Positions 47,181-60,016 of a stretch of 64,000 bases of DNA are shown here, piece after piece (positions within the stretch are counted from its first letter, which is position 1; each line of letters opens with the position of its first letter). Made by a program: the position numbers and the translations under genes. Origin of the DNA: Histoplasma ohiense. Lineage: Eukaryota; Ascomycota; Eurotiomycetes; Onygenales; Ajellomycetaceae. The stretch is taken from positions 2,666,001 through 2,730,000 of the forward strand of contig JAEVHH010000006.1 in NCBI GenBank assembly GCA_017607445.1. Direction: 5' to 3'. The notes under the pieces are model-generated. The model was not told the DNA's origin. It saw only the letters and a list, made by a program, of their open reading frames with translations, and made no database searches.

Positions 47181-47844
47181 TTATCCCCTTCTACTGAAAT
47201 GAGTGAGAATTTATAGATGTTGAGAGTGACAGTGTTCTTCAAGACAGATGCAAATTCCCAGATTGAACAATTGTATTCTACTCATTTGATGAGATATTCA
47301 CAGCAGTGATGATTTATTCTATTGTCAAGAATTGATTTGATTTTCCATTCAAGTTTGTTATCTTCTTTTACAATGATGAGTGGCTGTCAATTGAAGATTC
47401 TCTGTGAGAAGAATGAATTCTCAGCTGTAAATCAGAACAGATTTGTATGAAAGATATTGTGAATATCAGATAAAGTATTGAGTTGATAATTATATATATC
47501 TAGCACTTTCTTCACTGTATATTTGATGTGATGATAATCTAGTATATATAAGAAATGATTCATTTTTATATTCTTGAGATTCAGTCAGATTTTATCTTCT
47601 ATATAATATCAGATTGTAGAACTTCTTCTGATGTTTATTTAATTTTTATAATTTTACTGAGTACTGACTATTGAAGTTTCTGCTTATTTGTGAACTTTCT
47701 TCAACTTGCTCACAATGTTCTCTGCTGTCTGTATGAGACTGTGGATGTATACAGTTTCTCAGAGAGTCTCAGAAAAGTTCAGAATCTCTAAGTTGTATCT
47801 ATATAGAAAAAAGAATAAGCTTACATCTATTGTAATGAAATTTC
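47181..47844 (-). pseudogene. Gypsy-2c integrase C-terminus and chromodomain remnant
   Basis: Minus strand, follows the polypurine tract and matches 30,710-31,370 of Gypsy-2a. Broken at 47,844 by Gypsy-2d; the sequence continues at 58,295 after one copy of ATTTC. Confidence 0.72.
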
Positions 47845-48005
47845 TGTAACGAGCGTACTTCAATTAACGATCTAGCACTATTCTAATACAGATTATGAAT
47901 TGATTAAGAAAGGAAAGAGAAAAGAAATCAGAAGAAAAGGTTGTACAAAGAGAGTTCTTATAGAGAAAAGTTCAGAGTGAAAGAATATCAGAAGCTGCTC
48001 CACAG
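47845..48005 (-). repeat. Gypsy-2d 3' LTR, left part
   Basis: Starts TGTAACGAGCG and breaks at AGCTGCTCCACAG (47,993-48,005), the target site of LINE B. Confidence 0.85.
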
Positions 48006-48671
48006 TTTGTTTGTTTGTATTGATTTAATATCCCAGAGAAAACATGGGCAGCATCTGTGTTTCAGAAGCCTTCTGAAGGGCATGGAGATGTGCTACACTG
48101 AAGAGATTTCTATATACATAGAGAGAAAGAAAACAGAATTCAGATGGCAACTCTTGAGAAGACTCAGCTCATTGAAAAGGATTTTACTGAGCTGTGCATT
48201 CACTTCTGATCTGATGTATGACCATTCATGATGGAGCTATAGTGTGGTTCTCAAGAAAACCACTGCTGCTGTGTCTGAAAGGCTTTATAGTGAATGAAGA
48301 GAAATAACTTCCTCAGTTGATTCAAAAATTATCTGTGCTTCTAACAGCAGAGAAAAAATAGATGAGATAGACAAAAGAAAAAAGAAAAAGTGAGTGTTCT
48401 GAAAAGAAAAATAAAGAGAAGAGTGAAGAAAAGACTGTGCTTTCTGTAGCATCTTGCAGTCACATAACCCAGCACAGACTCAGAGAAAGAGAGAGAAGAG
48501 AGCACTGAAGAAGATTGTGAGAGAAAAGAAATAAAGAGAGACAGAGAGAGCAGTGAGAAGAGAGAAGAAGAGTACATATCTGCAGCTGAGAATATATCAA
48601 CTGAGTCAGTATACAGACTGTACTGATTATATCACAGCTAGTTGAAACAGATGAGTCAATCATGCTGATTT

Positions 48672-48920
48672 AATCATTTGCATCAGTTGAACTGATTGAA
48701 CTGATTGAATCAATTGAATTGATTGAATTGATTGTATCAATTGTACTGTTTGTACTGATTGAACTGATTGAATCAATTGTACTGTTTGTATCAATTGAAT
48801 TGATCAAGCTGATTGTACTGATTGAACTGATTGTATCATTTGTACTGATTGCATCAGTTGAGTCTATTGTACTGATTGAATCAGTTGTACTGAATGTTGT
48901 GCTATCTGTACTGTTTGTAT
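48672..48920 (-). repeat. 9-bp-period tandem array of LINE B
   Basis: The reverse-complement counterpart of the array at 28,894-29,131 in LINE A; unit order has drifted between the copies. Confidence 0.78.
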
Positions 48921-51900
48921 AGACTTGGAACTGCTGTGGAGAGCTGTCAGATGATGTGTGCTCAAATGACTGTGTTACTTTGTGCAGTACTGTATGTAGA
49001 ACTGTGTGTGGTCAAGCAGTTCTACAAAGTCTGTAGAGATCAGAGACTCTAGATAGATAACAGCTGTTGTCTGATTGTGTGACTATACTGCTGACATCTT
49101 GAGTCAGTGAGAAAAGTATCTCTGTAAATGTCAACAGAGTATCAAATATTCTGAGTTTTTATTGTGTTCACAGACACAGATGAGCCTCACATCTGCATGC
49201 TGAAAGTGTCTGTGATATCAGAAGAAGTTTTCATGAGAGAAACAGAGTGTGAGTCAGCAGTAAAGAGTATACTGTGGTATACTGAGCTCTGAAGAGATCT
49301 TCATTTGATATTCTACAGTTGATCTACTGAATCTTCAGCTCTGATATCAGTCAGAGAGTTTTTCACAGACTCTGCTTTATCACTCTCACTCTGTCTCTTG
49401 ATTGAGCTGCTTGATCACTGTGCAGATCTCACTGACTGTGGACATGATCTTGAGTCTATAGACTGAGACTGCAGTAGATGAGACTGCTCACTTAGTTAGA
49501 CAGTCTGCTTTCTCATTGCTCTCTATTCTCATATACTCAGAGACTCATTTCAGACTCATATTATGTTGTCTGAGAAGCTCATAGCAGTGGCTGTAGACTC
49601 AGTTCAAGAAGACTGCTGCACTGCTCTGTATATCTCAGATGACTGAGATGTTGTCAAGACAGAGTCAGATCTGAGAACAGATGCTGTCATCTATAACACA
49701 GAATAAAAGCTTCACTGCACACTCTAATACACAGCAGATATCAACTGTCTCAATGTTGAAGATATGTGATATAGAACTCAATGCAGCTGAGAAGTTGATT
49801 AATTCTTTATTTCTCTGATAGACTATAAAGTTATAGCTCATCTATCTGCTATTGTCAAGAATCTGTTCTGATTTATCTGAGAAAATATATAAATCTGTTG
49901 AAGATTGATTTCTTCATCATTTTTTGAATATTTGAGCAGTATTTTTTTTATCTACATTCTCTGTGGAATCTGTTCTGCATCTCTCTGAGTAGTGTGGGAT
50001 GATAAGTGTGGATCTATTGACTGCAGACAGCAGCACTCTCAACCTCTGAATCTTGATCTTCAGATGCTGCTGAGTTTCAGCTTTTCTTTTATATGTGATC
50101 ATTGAGAGAGCTATTTATGAAATCAGTGGATGCCTCTCATTTATCATCTGAAGCTTTGTTGTGAAATGTATTTTGATCTTCTTCAGAGCTATCATTGCTG
50201 ATGAGAGCTCAGCATTCTGATATAGAGTTGTGATGAATATTGTATGAAAAACTGAAAGAATTTCTCTGATTGTCATGATAAGCATCTTCTCAACTGTTTT
50301 TATATACTATTTCAGATGAAAGCTGATCTTTTCACTTCTATCTATATGTCTTACTGACTGTGTGCAGCTGCTGTATCAGATCTCTGTGTTATAGAGCAGT
50401 GAGAGAATCATGTAGATAGTGACTGTCTTCTGTAGAGTCTCTGCTGAAAGCTCATTTCTGATTTTTTTTAGACTTCAGATATGCTGAGTCACAGCTCTTG
50501 TTTTCTTTGCTCAGACAGAGATATGTGATCTTCAGATGAGTCTTCTGTCAAAGTATACACTCAGTCAGTGAAATACTGACTTCTGTTCAGCTGAGACAGT
50601 GACAGAGTGTATGATCAGATTCTCTGATACAATCACTGATGATGCTTTATTGTGTTGCTTTCTTGTGAGATGAATCATCTCAAGTTTCTCTGATGTGAAA
50701 ATCATCTTATTTGTCTCCTCTCATCTCAGAATACTCTGTATATCATGACTGAGAAGAGTAGCATTGCTGTCAAATGAATGTGTAGTCTATCAAATATTCA
50801 GATCATCTGTATAGTCAAAGCACAGTTCTGAATTCTGCCACAGCAGCTCTGTCAGATACAGAAGAAATAGTATTGATGACAGAGAAGATCTCTGTAATAT
50901 ATCATATTGCATCTGATGTGCTGCTGTGATGATTCTCTTCAGCTGAATCTGAGCTCTGTATTCAATGAGAAAGCTGTCAATGAGTTGTAGCAGCTCATGC
51001 AGTTACTTCTGTTGTGTCATCTACTGAAGCAGCTATCTGTGCAGCACAGCATCAAAGACACTCTGCACATTCATTGTGATTATGAATATCTTCTTATTTT
51101 GTGCAAAGACTGTCTTCATCTCATGAGTGAAAGCAGCTATCAGATTCATTGCAGATTGTCTGAATAGCACTTCTTCATACTACAAGCTGACTATATCATG
51201 AATAAATGCTGTGTATGTCAGTCATCTTGCAATAATGTGTTTCAGCTTTTTGAAGATTACTGAGAGAAGAGTAATAAGTCTTCAGAAGCAGACTAAGCTT
51301 CTGTTTCTCTTATCTATCTTGAATATCATTGCTATCTCTATCAGCTTTCAGATTTGTGGAAAGTGACAAAGTCAGAGGCAGCAGTTGTATAGCTGCTGTA
51401 TAAAAAGAGATATATACTGTCAGTATGTCTTGAGCAGCTACACTGTGATTTCATCTGTATCTGAAGAGATACTCTGTACTTCAATGATATTGCACTCTAT
51501 CTTCTTCATCTCAATCTGAGGATCTCAGATCAGATTTCTCATGCCACTTCAGTACTCATCATTTAATAAATTGTATTTCAGATCATTGACTGAGTTGTAT
51601 TACTTCAGAATGATTTGCTGAAGTGTTTTGACTTTGACAGCTGTCTCTTCTATGATCTGATCTTCAATCATTAGAGAAGATGCTCTGAGGTTGAGTTTCA
51701 GCTTATGTCATACTATCATCTGATACAGATTTCTGTCATCTCTGATTTTATTGATCATCTGTCTTCAGTATGCATGTTTGGCTTTGTGCACTGTGTTCTT
51801 GAATCAGTGCTTCACAGCTTCTGTCTGATGAGTGGTGAGCTCTCAATACACTCTTCAGCAGTCTGTTGTTCATCAGAGAGCTGTAGTCTGCTTTTGTTGC

Positions 51901-52261
51901 ACTGATTTACTGACTGTCTGAGCTGCAGCCAGAAGATTCTGAATGAAGTGTTGAGTCAGATCATCAAACTATACTGCATTCTCAACTTTATCTGAATAAG
52001 ATATGTTCATCATAAGATCTCTGACAAGATCTGCAAAGAACTTCAGCTGAAAGTCTGTGATCTTGATCTGAGCTCTGCTCTGCTGTGTCTGAGATATTGT
52101 CAGTAGTATAGTAATTATAGACTGATGATCTGAGCTGCAGTGTAAATCTTGACACACTGAAGTGGAAGAAAAGATCACATTGAAGAAGATGAGATCAATC
52201 ACATAGTCTGCTGTATGAGTTGAAATGTCTATCTCTCTCACAAAGTTCATTCTGTGTTCAC

Positions 52262-52363
52262 TGACCCACTGAACAAGCTCCCCTCCTCGGTGCAGATTCG
52301 CTGTCCCTGGTTCAAAGGCATCATGTTATACATTGAAATCCCCATCTACTAGACAGCGGGCTG
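52262..52363 (-). other. Unmutated 5' tip of LINE B
   Basis: 102 bp that keep GGGG, CCC and CpG and, on the minus strand, encode an intact endonuclease VDGDFN motif. The aligned part of LINE A (25,450-25,551) has 18 differences, 17 of them C-to-T or G-to-A. The mutated stretch starts abruptly on the left of this patch. Confidence 0.8.
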
Positions 52364-52376
52364 AGCTGCTCCACAG

Positions 52377-52748
52377 TGAAGCACAGAGCAGAAGAACATT
52401 AAGAGATATATATAAAAATCATTAGAAACTACACAAGCACAGAGCATGAGATGAGGGAATCATTGAGAGCTACACAGAAGAATTGTTAGAGACTACACAA
52501 ACACAGAACACAGAGTGAGAGAACATTAGAAGCTACACAGAAGAATTATTAGAGACTACACAAGTACAGAGCACAGAGTAGAAGAACATTAAGAGCTATA
52601 TAGAAAAATCATTAGAAACTATACAAGTACAGAGCACAGAGTAGAAGAACATTGAGAGTTACACAAAATCACAACAGTCAGAAACAAGCAAATGCAGAAG
52701 AAGAGTTGATTGCATAAGATAATTACTAACAGATGCTAACTCATCACA
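52377..52748 (-). repeat. Gypsy-2d 3' LTR, right part
   Basis: Continues the LTR after LINE B, with about five tandem units of 62-63 bp (first at 52,391), ending CTCATCACA. Confidence 0.85.
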
Positions 52749-52849
52749 TTATCCCTCTCTATCAGAGTGAGTGAGGACTCATAGATGTCGAGGGTGGTGA
52801 TGTTCTTCAAAATGAACACAGATTCCCAGATCAGACAATTGTATTCTAC

Positions 52850-55800
52850 TCATTTGATGAGATATTCACAGCAGCAGCAGTTGATTCTATCATCAAGAAT
52901 TGCTTCAATTTCTCACTTGAGTTCATTGTCTTCTTCTACAATGATAAGTGACTGTTAATTGAAGATTCTCTGTGAGAGGAATGAATCCTCAGCTGTGGGT
53001 CAGAGCAGGTTCATATGAAAGATGTTGTGGATGTCAGATGAGATGTTGAGTTGATAATTGTGTGTGTCTAGCACTTTCTTCACTGTATACTTGATATGAT
53101 GGTAATCTAGTGTATGCAAGAGATGATCTGTTTTTATGTTCTTGAGATTCAATCAGATTTTGTCTTCTATATAATATCAGATCACAGAACTTCTTCTGAT
53201 GTTCATTTAATTCTCATAATTTTGATGAACACTGATCATTGAAGCTTCTGCTCATTTGTGAGCTTTCTTCAGTTTGCTCACAATATTCTCTGCTGTCTGT
53301 ATGAGGCTGTGGATGTACACAGTTTCTCAGAGAGTCTCAGAGAAGTTCAGAATCTCTAAGTTGTATTCATATAGAAGAAAGAATAAGCTTACATCTGTTG
53401 TAGCAGAATCTCAATCATTAATTGCAATCTCAGTGTGTGACAGCAGATTGCTTCAGTTGTTTTGTGTATAATTGCAGAACTTACAGAGAATATTCTTTAC
53501 TGTTTGTATTATTCTCTCAGTAGCTTCATCAGTCTCTGAGTGATACACTGTTGATAACTTTCATTCAATTCTTAGCAATTGATATACACAGACTCAGAGT
53601 GTGCTGATGAATTGACTGTCTCTATCTGACACAATGAATGAAGACAGACTGTGTATATGATAGAATGAGTTTCTGACAAAGACATCTGCAACTACTTCAG
53701 CATCTATCTTATCACAGAGCTGTAGTATTACACTCTTGCTGAGTTGATTGACAATGATTAGAATGTTCATAGAATCTCTGCTCTTGAGCAAGAAAACTGC
53801 AAAATCAATAGCTATATTACATCAAATTCAGTTGGAGACAGATAGAGGCTTCAGCATCCCTTTTCAGTATTCACATCATACTATCACTGAGCCACAGTGA
53901 TCACAGTTGTATATGAACTGATATATATCTTTTGATATATCTGATCAGTAGAATTCTTGAGTGATAATGTTGTACATGATTTCACATTCTGAGTGTTCAG
54001 TTATTGATGAGTCATGAATTTCTTGCATGATCTGTGTTCATAGAGATTCTGAATCAGAGATTCATCATCTATTTCAAAAGTGTAAGCAGTTGTCATTGTT
54101 GATTGAACATGCTGAGATATTCATTCTTGAGTATACATCTGCAGGGAATTGAGATGTTTTGCTTCATACAGCTTCAATGACTTATTGTCAGAATTCATCT
54201 GCTTCTGTCACTAGTCTTCATTATTCTTTGAGCAAGAGTTCTTGAGCTTGAAACTGATTGATATATACACAGAGTTCATCTGATTGCATAGAACTTTCTA
54301 TGATTGCAGAGTTGATTAATCAATGCTCTCAGTGTTTCCATCTGTCATTCAAGTCATCAGATGGTATATTTTGTTCTTGACAGAACAGAGCATTCACAAG
54401 AATGTTCTCTACTTCAGATCAATAACAAATTGTGAATAAAAAACAGCTAAGAAACAATGATCAATGCATATATCTTTCAGTGAGCTTATAAGTGATTGTG
54501 AAGTACTCTAAGTTCTTATGATCAATAACAATCTCAAACTTCTTGACACTTATAAGTTTGAACTTTCATTCTTTGAAACATTGTATGATTGCTAGAAGCT
54601 TCTTGTTGTAGATCTTGTAGTTGCATTCAGTGAGTGACATCTTTTTCAAGATAAAGATACAAGATTATAGAACATTTTTGTTATCATATTGCATCAGTAT
54701 CTCATCTACTATATAATCTGAGATGTCTGTTTCAAGAATTATATGCTTATCTGAATTGAATGATTGCAGCATTGAGGTGTTTGTGAACATATGCTTCAGC
54801 TTTTTGAATGCTGTGTCTGCTTCATCAGTTCATTGAAATACAGCATCTTTCCAAGTCAGATCTGTCAGTGGTTGTACAATATCAGAGAAGTCTTTGATGA
54901 ATCTTCAGTAGAAGTTGATGAATTCTAGAAAGCTTCTAGTCTCTTTTACTGAAACTGATATCTTTCAGTTGAGAATTGCTTCCATCTTCTTAGAATCCAT
55001 GTGTACATTTTTTTCAGCTTTGATGATGAATTCTAGATAGATTATAGACTTAGTCTCAAAGTTGCATTTGTCAATGTCCACTTGCAGTTCAGCTTTTCAT
55101 AGGCAGTCAAGCACTTGTCATATATGCTTGCAGTACTCAGTGAGTGATTCATTGATGAAGATCAGAATATTGTCCATGTACACTGAGACAATCTCATTAA
55201 GCAGATCTTGTAGAGCTCAGTTAATGTATTTCTGAAATGTGCTTGAAGCATTTGCTAATTCAAAGAAGATCACTGTCCATTTGTATAATCTGTAACATAT
55301 ACAAAAGACAGTTAGTCATTTGTCATCTTCATTAATTCTTATCTTGTAGAAGGCTGCAGAGATGTCAAGTTTCATAAATCATTTCACTTTTTCTATTCAT
55401 TTGAATATTTCATTGATGAGTGAGAGAGAGTATCAGTTCTTCTGTGTAATCTTGTTGAGTTCTTGATAGTTGATGCAGAATCATAAGTCTTCTTCTGATT
55501 TCTTTGTAAACAGTACAGATGCTGCAGCAGATGAGTTGCTAATACAAATGAAGTTTTTGTCTAGTAATTCATTGAGCATTTTTCATAGAACAAGAAGCAT
55601 GTTGTGTGATATGCTGTAGAGAGAATCTCAGAGTGATTGCAGATTCTTATCATCTTTCTTGATGAGTTCAATTGTATGATCTATACTGTGTTCTCAGTGA
55701 GAGGGAAGCTTTTCAGCTTCTTTTTCATTGAATATATCTGTGAAATCTTTGTACAATTCAGATAGTTCTTTGCATGATTTTTTGAAGTCTTTGAGTTCTA

Positions 55801-56314
55801 GTTTCTCTAATATCTTTTTGATATTCATTATGCTAGCAGTGAACATTTGAATGTTCTTCTTCTCATATGTTTGATGAGTTAGTAGTTTGTATGCTTTTGT
55901 TGATATCTGAGTGAGATCAGTGGTTCTATTGACATTCTTTTTGTAAACACAGTCATCTTCTGGGAAAATAAGGCAGTGATTGTATGTGTTCAATAAGATT
56001 TCAAATTCTGTGAGCTATGATAGGCTGAGCATTAGATCATACTCAAGATTTTGTATTTTGTATATATATATGTTCTTTTTCTTGTGTTCTTCTATGTCAA
56101 TATTAAATCTTATCATGTTGTAGAAGATGGATTCTCTGAGATCATCAAATCCACTGAGTTTATATAGCTTGAAAAAGAAGATATGCTGAAGTTTATGCTT
56201 CTCAATCAGCTGGATGTCTATAAGAGTGTAATGAAGGAAATCACTGTCTATCATTGCTTGTATATTGACTAGGCTATTTACAATGACAGAGACTATGATT
56301 GTGTCTGCTTGCAT
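52850..56314 (-). pseudogene. Gypsy-2d pol remnant
   Basis: Minus strand: protease 56,314-56,015, reverse transcriptase about 55,600-54,950 with catalytic box YMDN at 55,180-55,169, RNase H about 54,800-54,400, integrase about 54,100-53,270 including an open core segment at 53,791-53,594 (IVSDRDSQFISTL), chromodomain-like end about 53,080-52,850. Stops at Trp/Arg positions as in the other copies. Confidence 0.78.
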
Positions 56315-57400
56315 TTTCTACTCAAATCTTCAGCTAGCTTTCTGCTTCTTGAGCTCTCATCTGTGTTTTAGAGTGAGAGCTTGTCTTTTCTCTGTTCTTG
56401 TCTGTCTGCAGGCGATGCAGTGTTCATGCATATGAGGGGTTTACTCAGAGTGATTATATTTGAACATTGATTTGTGAAGTGCTCTGACTTGTTGCAGTGT
56501 ATGCAGACTTCTCTGACAATTCAGTCAGCAGCATTCTTCTCTGAGATGTTGGAGACTTTCAGATAACTTGTGTTTATATGTGGAACTCAGTCTATTGATT
56601 CTGATTCAGAGATGAGAGACACTGCAGAGTGGTTTGAGATGTATGTATTTGTTTGATGAAATTCTCCACAATTTTGAAGCACACAGAACTGAGACAGATC
56701 ATTGTTCAACAGATGAAGATCAGTACAGAATTCACTGTATATTAAGAGCTTTGAATGCTCTATACTTTGATTATGCAATTGAAAGTTCAAGTTCTTGAAC
56801 AATATGTTGATTTTGATGATGTCATCTCAGTCTTACCCACCTGATTCTAGAAGCTTGTGATCAAATTCAGAAAGATAAGTTGTCAATGTGATATTTATCT
56901 GACAAGTCTGATTAAGTCAGTTCAACATTCTGATTTGAAGTGTAGAATTGAGAAAGAGAGAGTTGAGTTGTTGAAAGACTAGCTCTGATGTACACTGATT
57001 GTTCTGACAATGACTCATTCAGAATTGAAATTTCACTAACACATCATCATTCAATCTGCTATGAATATATCACACTTGATTGAATAGCAAGTCTATTGCT
57101 CATTCATCAATGTTCAATTTGATGTTTGCTTTTGACTTCCATGTGAGATAGAGTGCTAGATCTCTCTCATATTTGTCAAGGATTGAGAGCTTCTCTCTTG
57201 AAGGCTTTTTATGAGATGTGGGTGTAGAAGGAATGATGAATGTGAAAATGCTCATCTCAGCAAATCATCATTGCAATTCAGTCATCTGTAGCATCTGCTG
57301 CTGAAGAATGCTTTGTAGATCTAAGTTATCATTTGCTGTGTTTGAATGTGGTGGGTGTTTGTAGAATTGCTTGTAGTTCATTTCAATATCTAAGAACATG
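56315..57400 (-). pseudogene. Gypsy-2d gag remnant
   Basis: Minus strand, from about 57,400 (MNYKQFYKHPPHSN near the start) through the capsid-like region to a zinc knuckle near 56,505-56,464. Several stops. Confidence 0.7.
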
Positions 57401-57756
57401 TAATAATAATAAAAGAAAAGAAATACTTGTAGACACTCAGTTCTTTCACAGGCACTATTCACAGTGTTGCAGCACTAAGCTTGATCAAGCTTCTTCATGA
57501 ATGCTATTTGCAGTGTTACAGTTTGTAGACACTCAGGCCTTGTAGAACACAGTTGATTGTGTCTTGAATATTTAGACACAACAGTCTATATAACTAATAA
57601 TAAGAGCACTCAGATCCACAAGAAATCTCTTGTAACAATTAGACACTCAGATCTGTAAATGATGCACCCAGATGTAAGAACTGATAACAACACACTCAGA
57701 TGTAAGAACTAATAACAAGACACTCAGATCTTAAACACAGAAGAATCAATTTGTAA

Positions 57757-58289
57757 TGTAACAGATGTACTTCAATTAATAATCCAACACTATTCTAATA
57801 CAGATTATGAATTGATTAAGAAAGAAAAGAGAAAAGAAATCAGAAGAAAAGATTGTATAAAGAGAATTCTTATAGAGGAAAGTTCAGAGTGAAAGAATAT
57901 CAGAAGCTGCTCCACAGTGAAGTGTGGAGTGAAAGAACATTAAGAGGTATATGTAAGAATTATTAGAAACTACATGAGTGCAGAGTATAGAGCAGAGAAA
58001 TCATTGAGAGCTATATGAAAGAATTGTTAGAGACTATATGAGCACAGAACACAGAGCAGAAGAACATTAGAAGCTACACAGAAGAATTGTTAGAGACTAT
58101 ACAAGTGCAGAGCATGAAGCAGAAAAATGTTAAAAGCTACACAGAAGAATTGTTAGAAACTACACAAGTGCAGAGCACAGAGCAGAAGAACATTGAGAGT
58201 TATGTGAGATCACAACAGCCAGAAACAAGCAGGTGCAGAAGAAGAGTTGATTGCATAAGATAATTACTAACCAATACTAACTCATCACA
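57757..58289 (-). repeat. Gypsy-2d 5' LTR
   Basis: 533 bp, TGTAACAGATG to CTCATCACA on the plus strand. Confidence 0.88.
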
Positions 58290-58294
58290 ATTTC

Positions 58295-60016
58295 AATCAT
58301 TAATCACAATCTCAGTATGTGACAGCAGATTGCTTCAGTTGTTTTGTATGTAATTGCAGAACTTACAGAGAATATTATTTATTATTTATATCATTCTCTC
58401 AGTAGCTTCATCAGTCTCTGAGTGATACACTGTTGATAACTTTCATTCAATTCTTAATAATTGATATATGCAGGCTCAGAGTGCACTGATGAATTGACTG
58501 TCTCTATCTAATACAATGAATGAAGACAGACTGTGTATACAATAGAACAGACTTCTGACAAAGACATCTGCAACTACTTCAATATTCATCTTATCACAGA
58601 ACTGTAGTATTACACTCTTGCTGATTCAGTCAACAATGACTAGAATATTTATAGAATCTCCACTTTCAGATAAGAAAACTGCAAAATTGATAGCTATATC
58701 ATATCAAGTTTGATTGAAGACAGATAGAAGCTTCAGTATTTCTTTTCAGCATTCATATCATATCATCACTGAGCTCCAGTGATCACAGTTGTATACAAAT
58801 CAGTGTATATCTTTTGACATATCTGATCAGTAGAATTCTCAGATGACAATATTGTATATGATTTTGTATTCTGAGTGTCTGATTATTGATAAGTCATGAA
58901 TTTCTTGTATGATCTGTGTTTATAGAGATTCTGAATTGAGGATTCATTGTCTATTTCAAAAGTGTAAGCAGTTGTCATCATTGATGAAATATGCTAAGAT
59001 ATTCATTTTTGAGTATACATCTGTGAGGAATTGAGATGCTCTGCTTCATACAGCTTTGATAACTTATTGTCAGAATTCATCTATTTCTACTGCTAGCTTT
59101 CATTGTTCTTTGAGTGAGGATTCTTGAGCTCAGAACTGATTGACATGTATATAAAGTTTATCTGATTGTGTAGAACTTCTTATAATTGCAGAGTTGATTA
59201 ATCAATACTCTCAATATTTTCATCTATCATTCAAATTATCAGATGACATATCTTGTTCTCAGCAGAACAGAGTATTCACAAAAGTATTCTCTACTTCAGA
59301 TCAATAATAAATTGTGAACAAAAAACAGCTAAGAAACAATAATCAATATATATATCTCTCAGTAAGCTTATAAATGATTGTGAAGTATTCTAGATTTTTA
59401 TAATTGATAATAATCTCAAATCTTTCAACATTTATAAGTTTGAACTCTCATTCTTCAAAGCATTATATAATCACTAAAAGCTTCTTGTTATAGATCTCAT
59501 AGTTGCATTCAGCAGATGATATCTTTTTTGAAATGAAGATACAAGATTGTAGAATATTTTTGTTATTATATTATATTAATGTCTTATCTACTACATAACT
59601 CAAGACATCTGTTTCAAGAATTATATGCTTATCTGAATCAAATGATTGCAGCATTGATATGTTTGTGAATATACACTTCAGCTTTTTAAATGCTGCATCT
59701 ACTTTGTCAGTTCATTGAAATACAGTGTCTTTTCAGATCAGATTCATCAGTGATTGTATGATATCAGAGAAGTTTTTGATGAATCTTTAATAAAAGTTGA
59801 TGAATTCTAGAAAGCTTCTAGTCTCTTTTACTGAGACTGATGTCTCTCAGTTGAGGATTACTTCCATCTTCTTAGAATTCATGTATACACCTTTTTCAGC
59901 TTCAATGATGAATTCTAGATAGATTATATACTTGATTTCAAAGTCATATTTATCAATATCCACTTGCAGTTCAGCTTTTCATAGATGGTCAAGCACTTGT
60001 TGTATGTGCTTACAGT
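58295..60016 (-). pseudogene. Gypsy-2c integrase, RNase H and RT remnant
   Basis: Minus strand, matches Gypsy-2d from 53,405 onward. More AT-rich than the others, with many stops; no open stretch longer than about 60 codons. Broken at 60,016 by the hAT-like element. Confidence 0.75.

Larger units (their letters stand above)
48006..52363 (-). mobile_element. LINE B, 5'-truncated copy inserted in the Gypsy-2d LTR
   Basis: 4,358 bp, minus strand, flanked by a 13-bp target duplication AGCTGCTCCACAG (47,993-48,005 and 52,364-52,376), the long duplication expected of target-primed reverse transcription. The 3' end is a TTTG run on the plus strand (48,006 onward). The 5' end is truncated in the endonuclease domain. 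It matches LINE A from 25,450 to its tail in reverse. All ORF2 domains are present but broken by stops. Confidence 0.88.
47845..58289 (-). mobile_element. Gypsy-2d, minus strand, with LINE B inside its 3' LTR
   Basis: Perfect target duplication ATTTC (47,840-47,844 and 58,290-58,294). 3' LTR 47,845-48,005 plus 52,377-52,748 (533 bp after removing LINE B and its duplication); 5' LTR 57,757-58,289 (533 bp). Internal 52,749-57,756 has all gypsy domains. It is inserted in the integrase region of Gypsy-2c, the same family and orientation. Confidence 0.88.

Noticed and set aside
48719..48922. 67-codon ORF of I, V, L, S and E repeats
   Set aside because: Antisense reading of the 9-bp tandem array of LINE B.
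52262..52376. tRNA gene or cellular gene fragment in the GC-rich patch (a GGTTCAAAGGC B-box-like string)
   Set aside because: The patch aligns to the LINE endonuclease region in LINE A and encodes the GDFN motif; no A box or cloverleaf.
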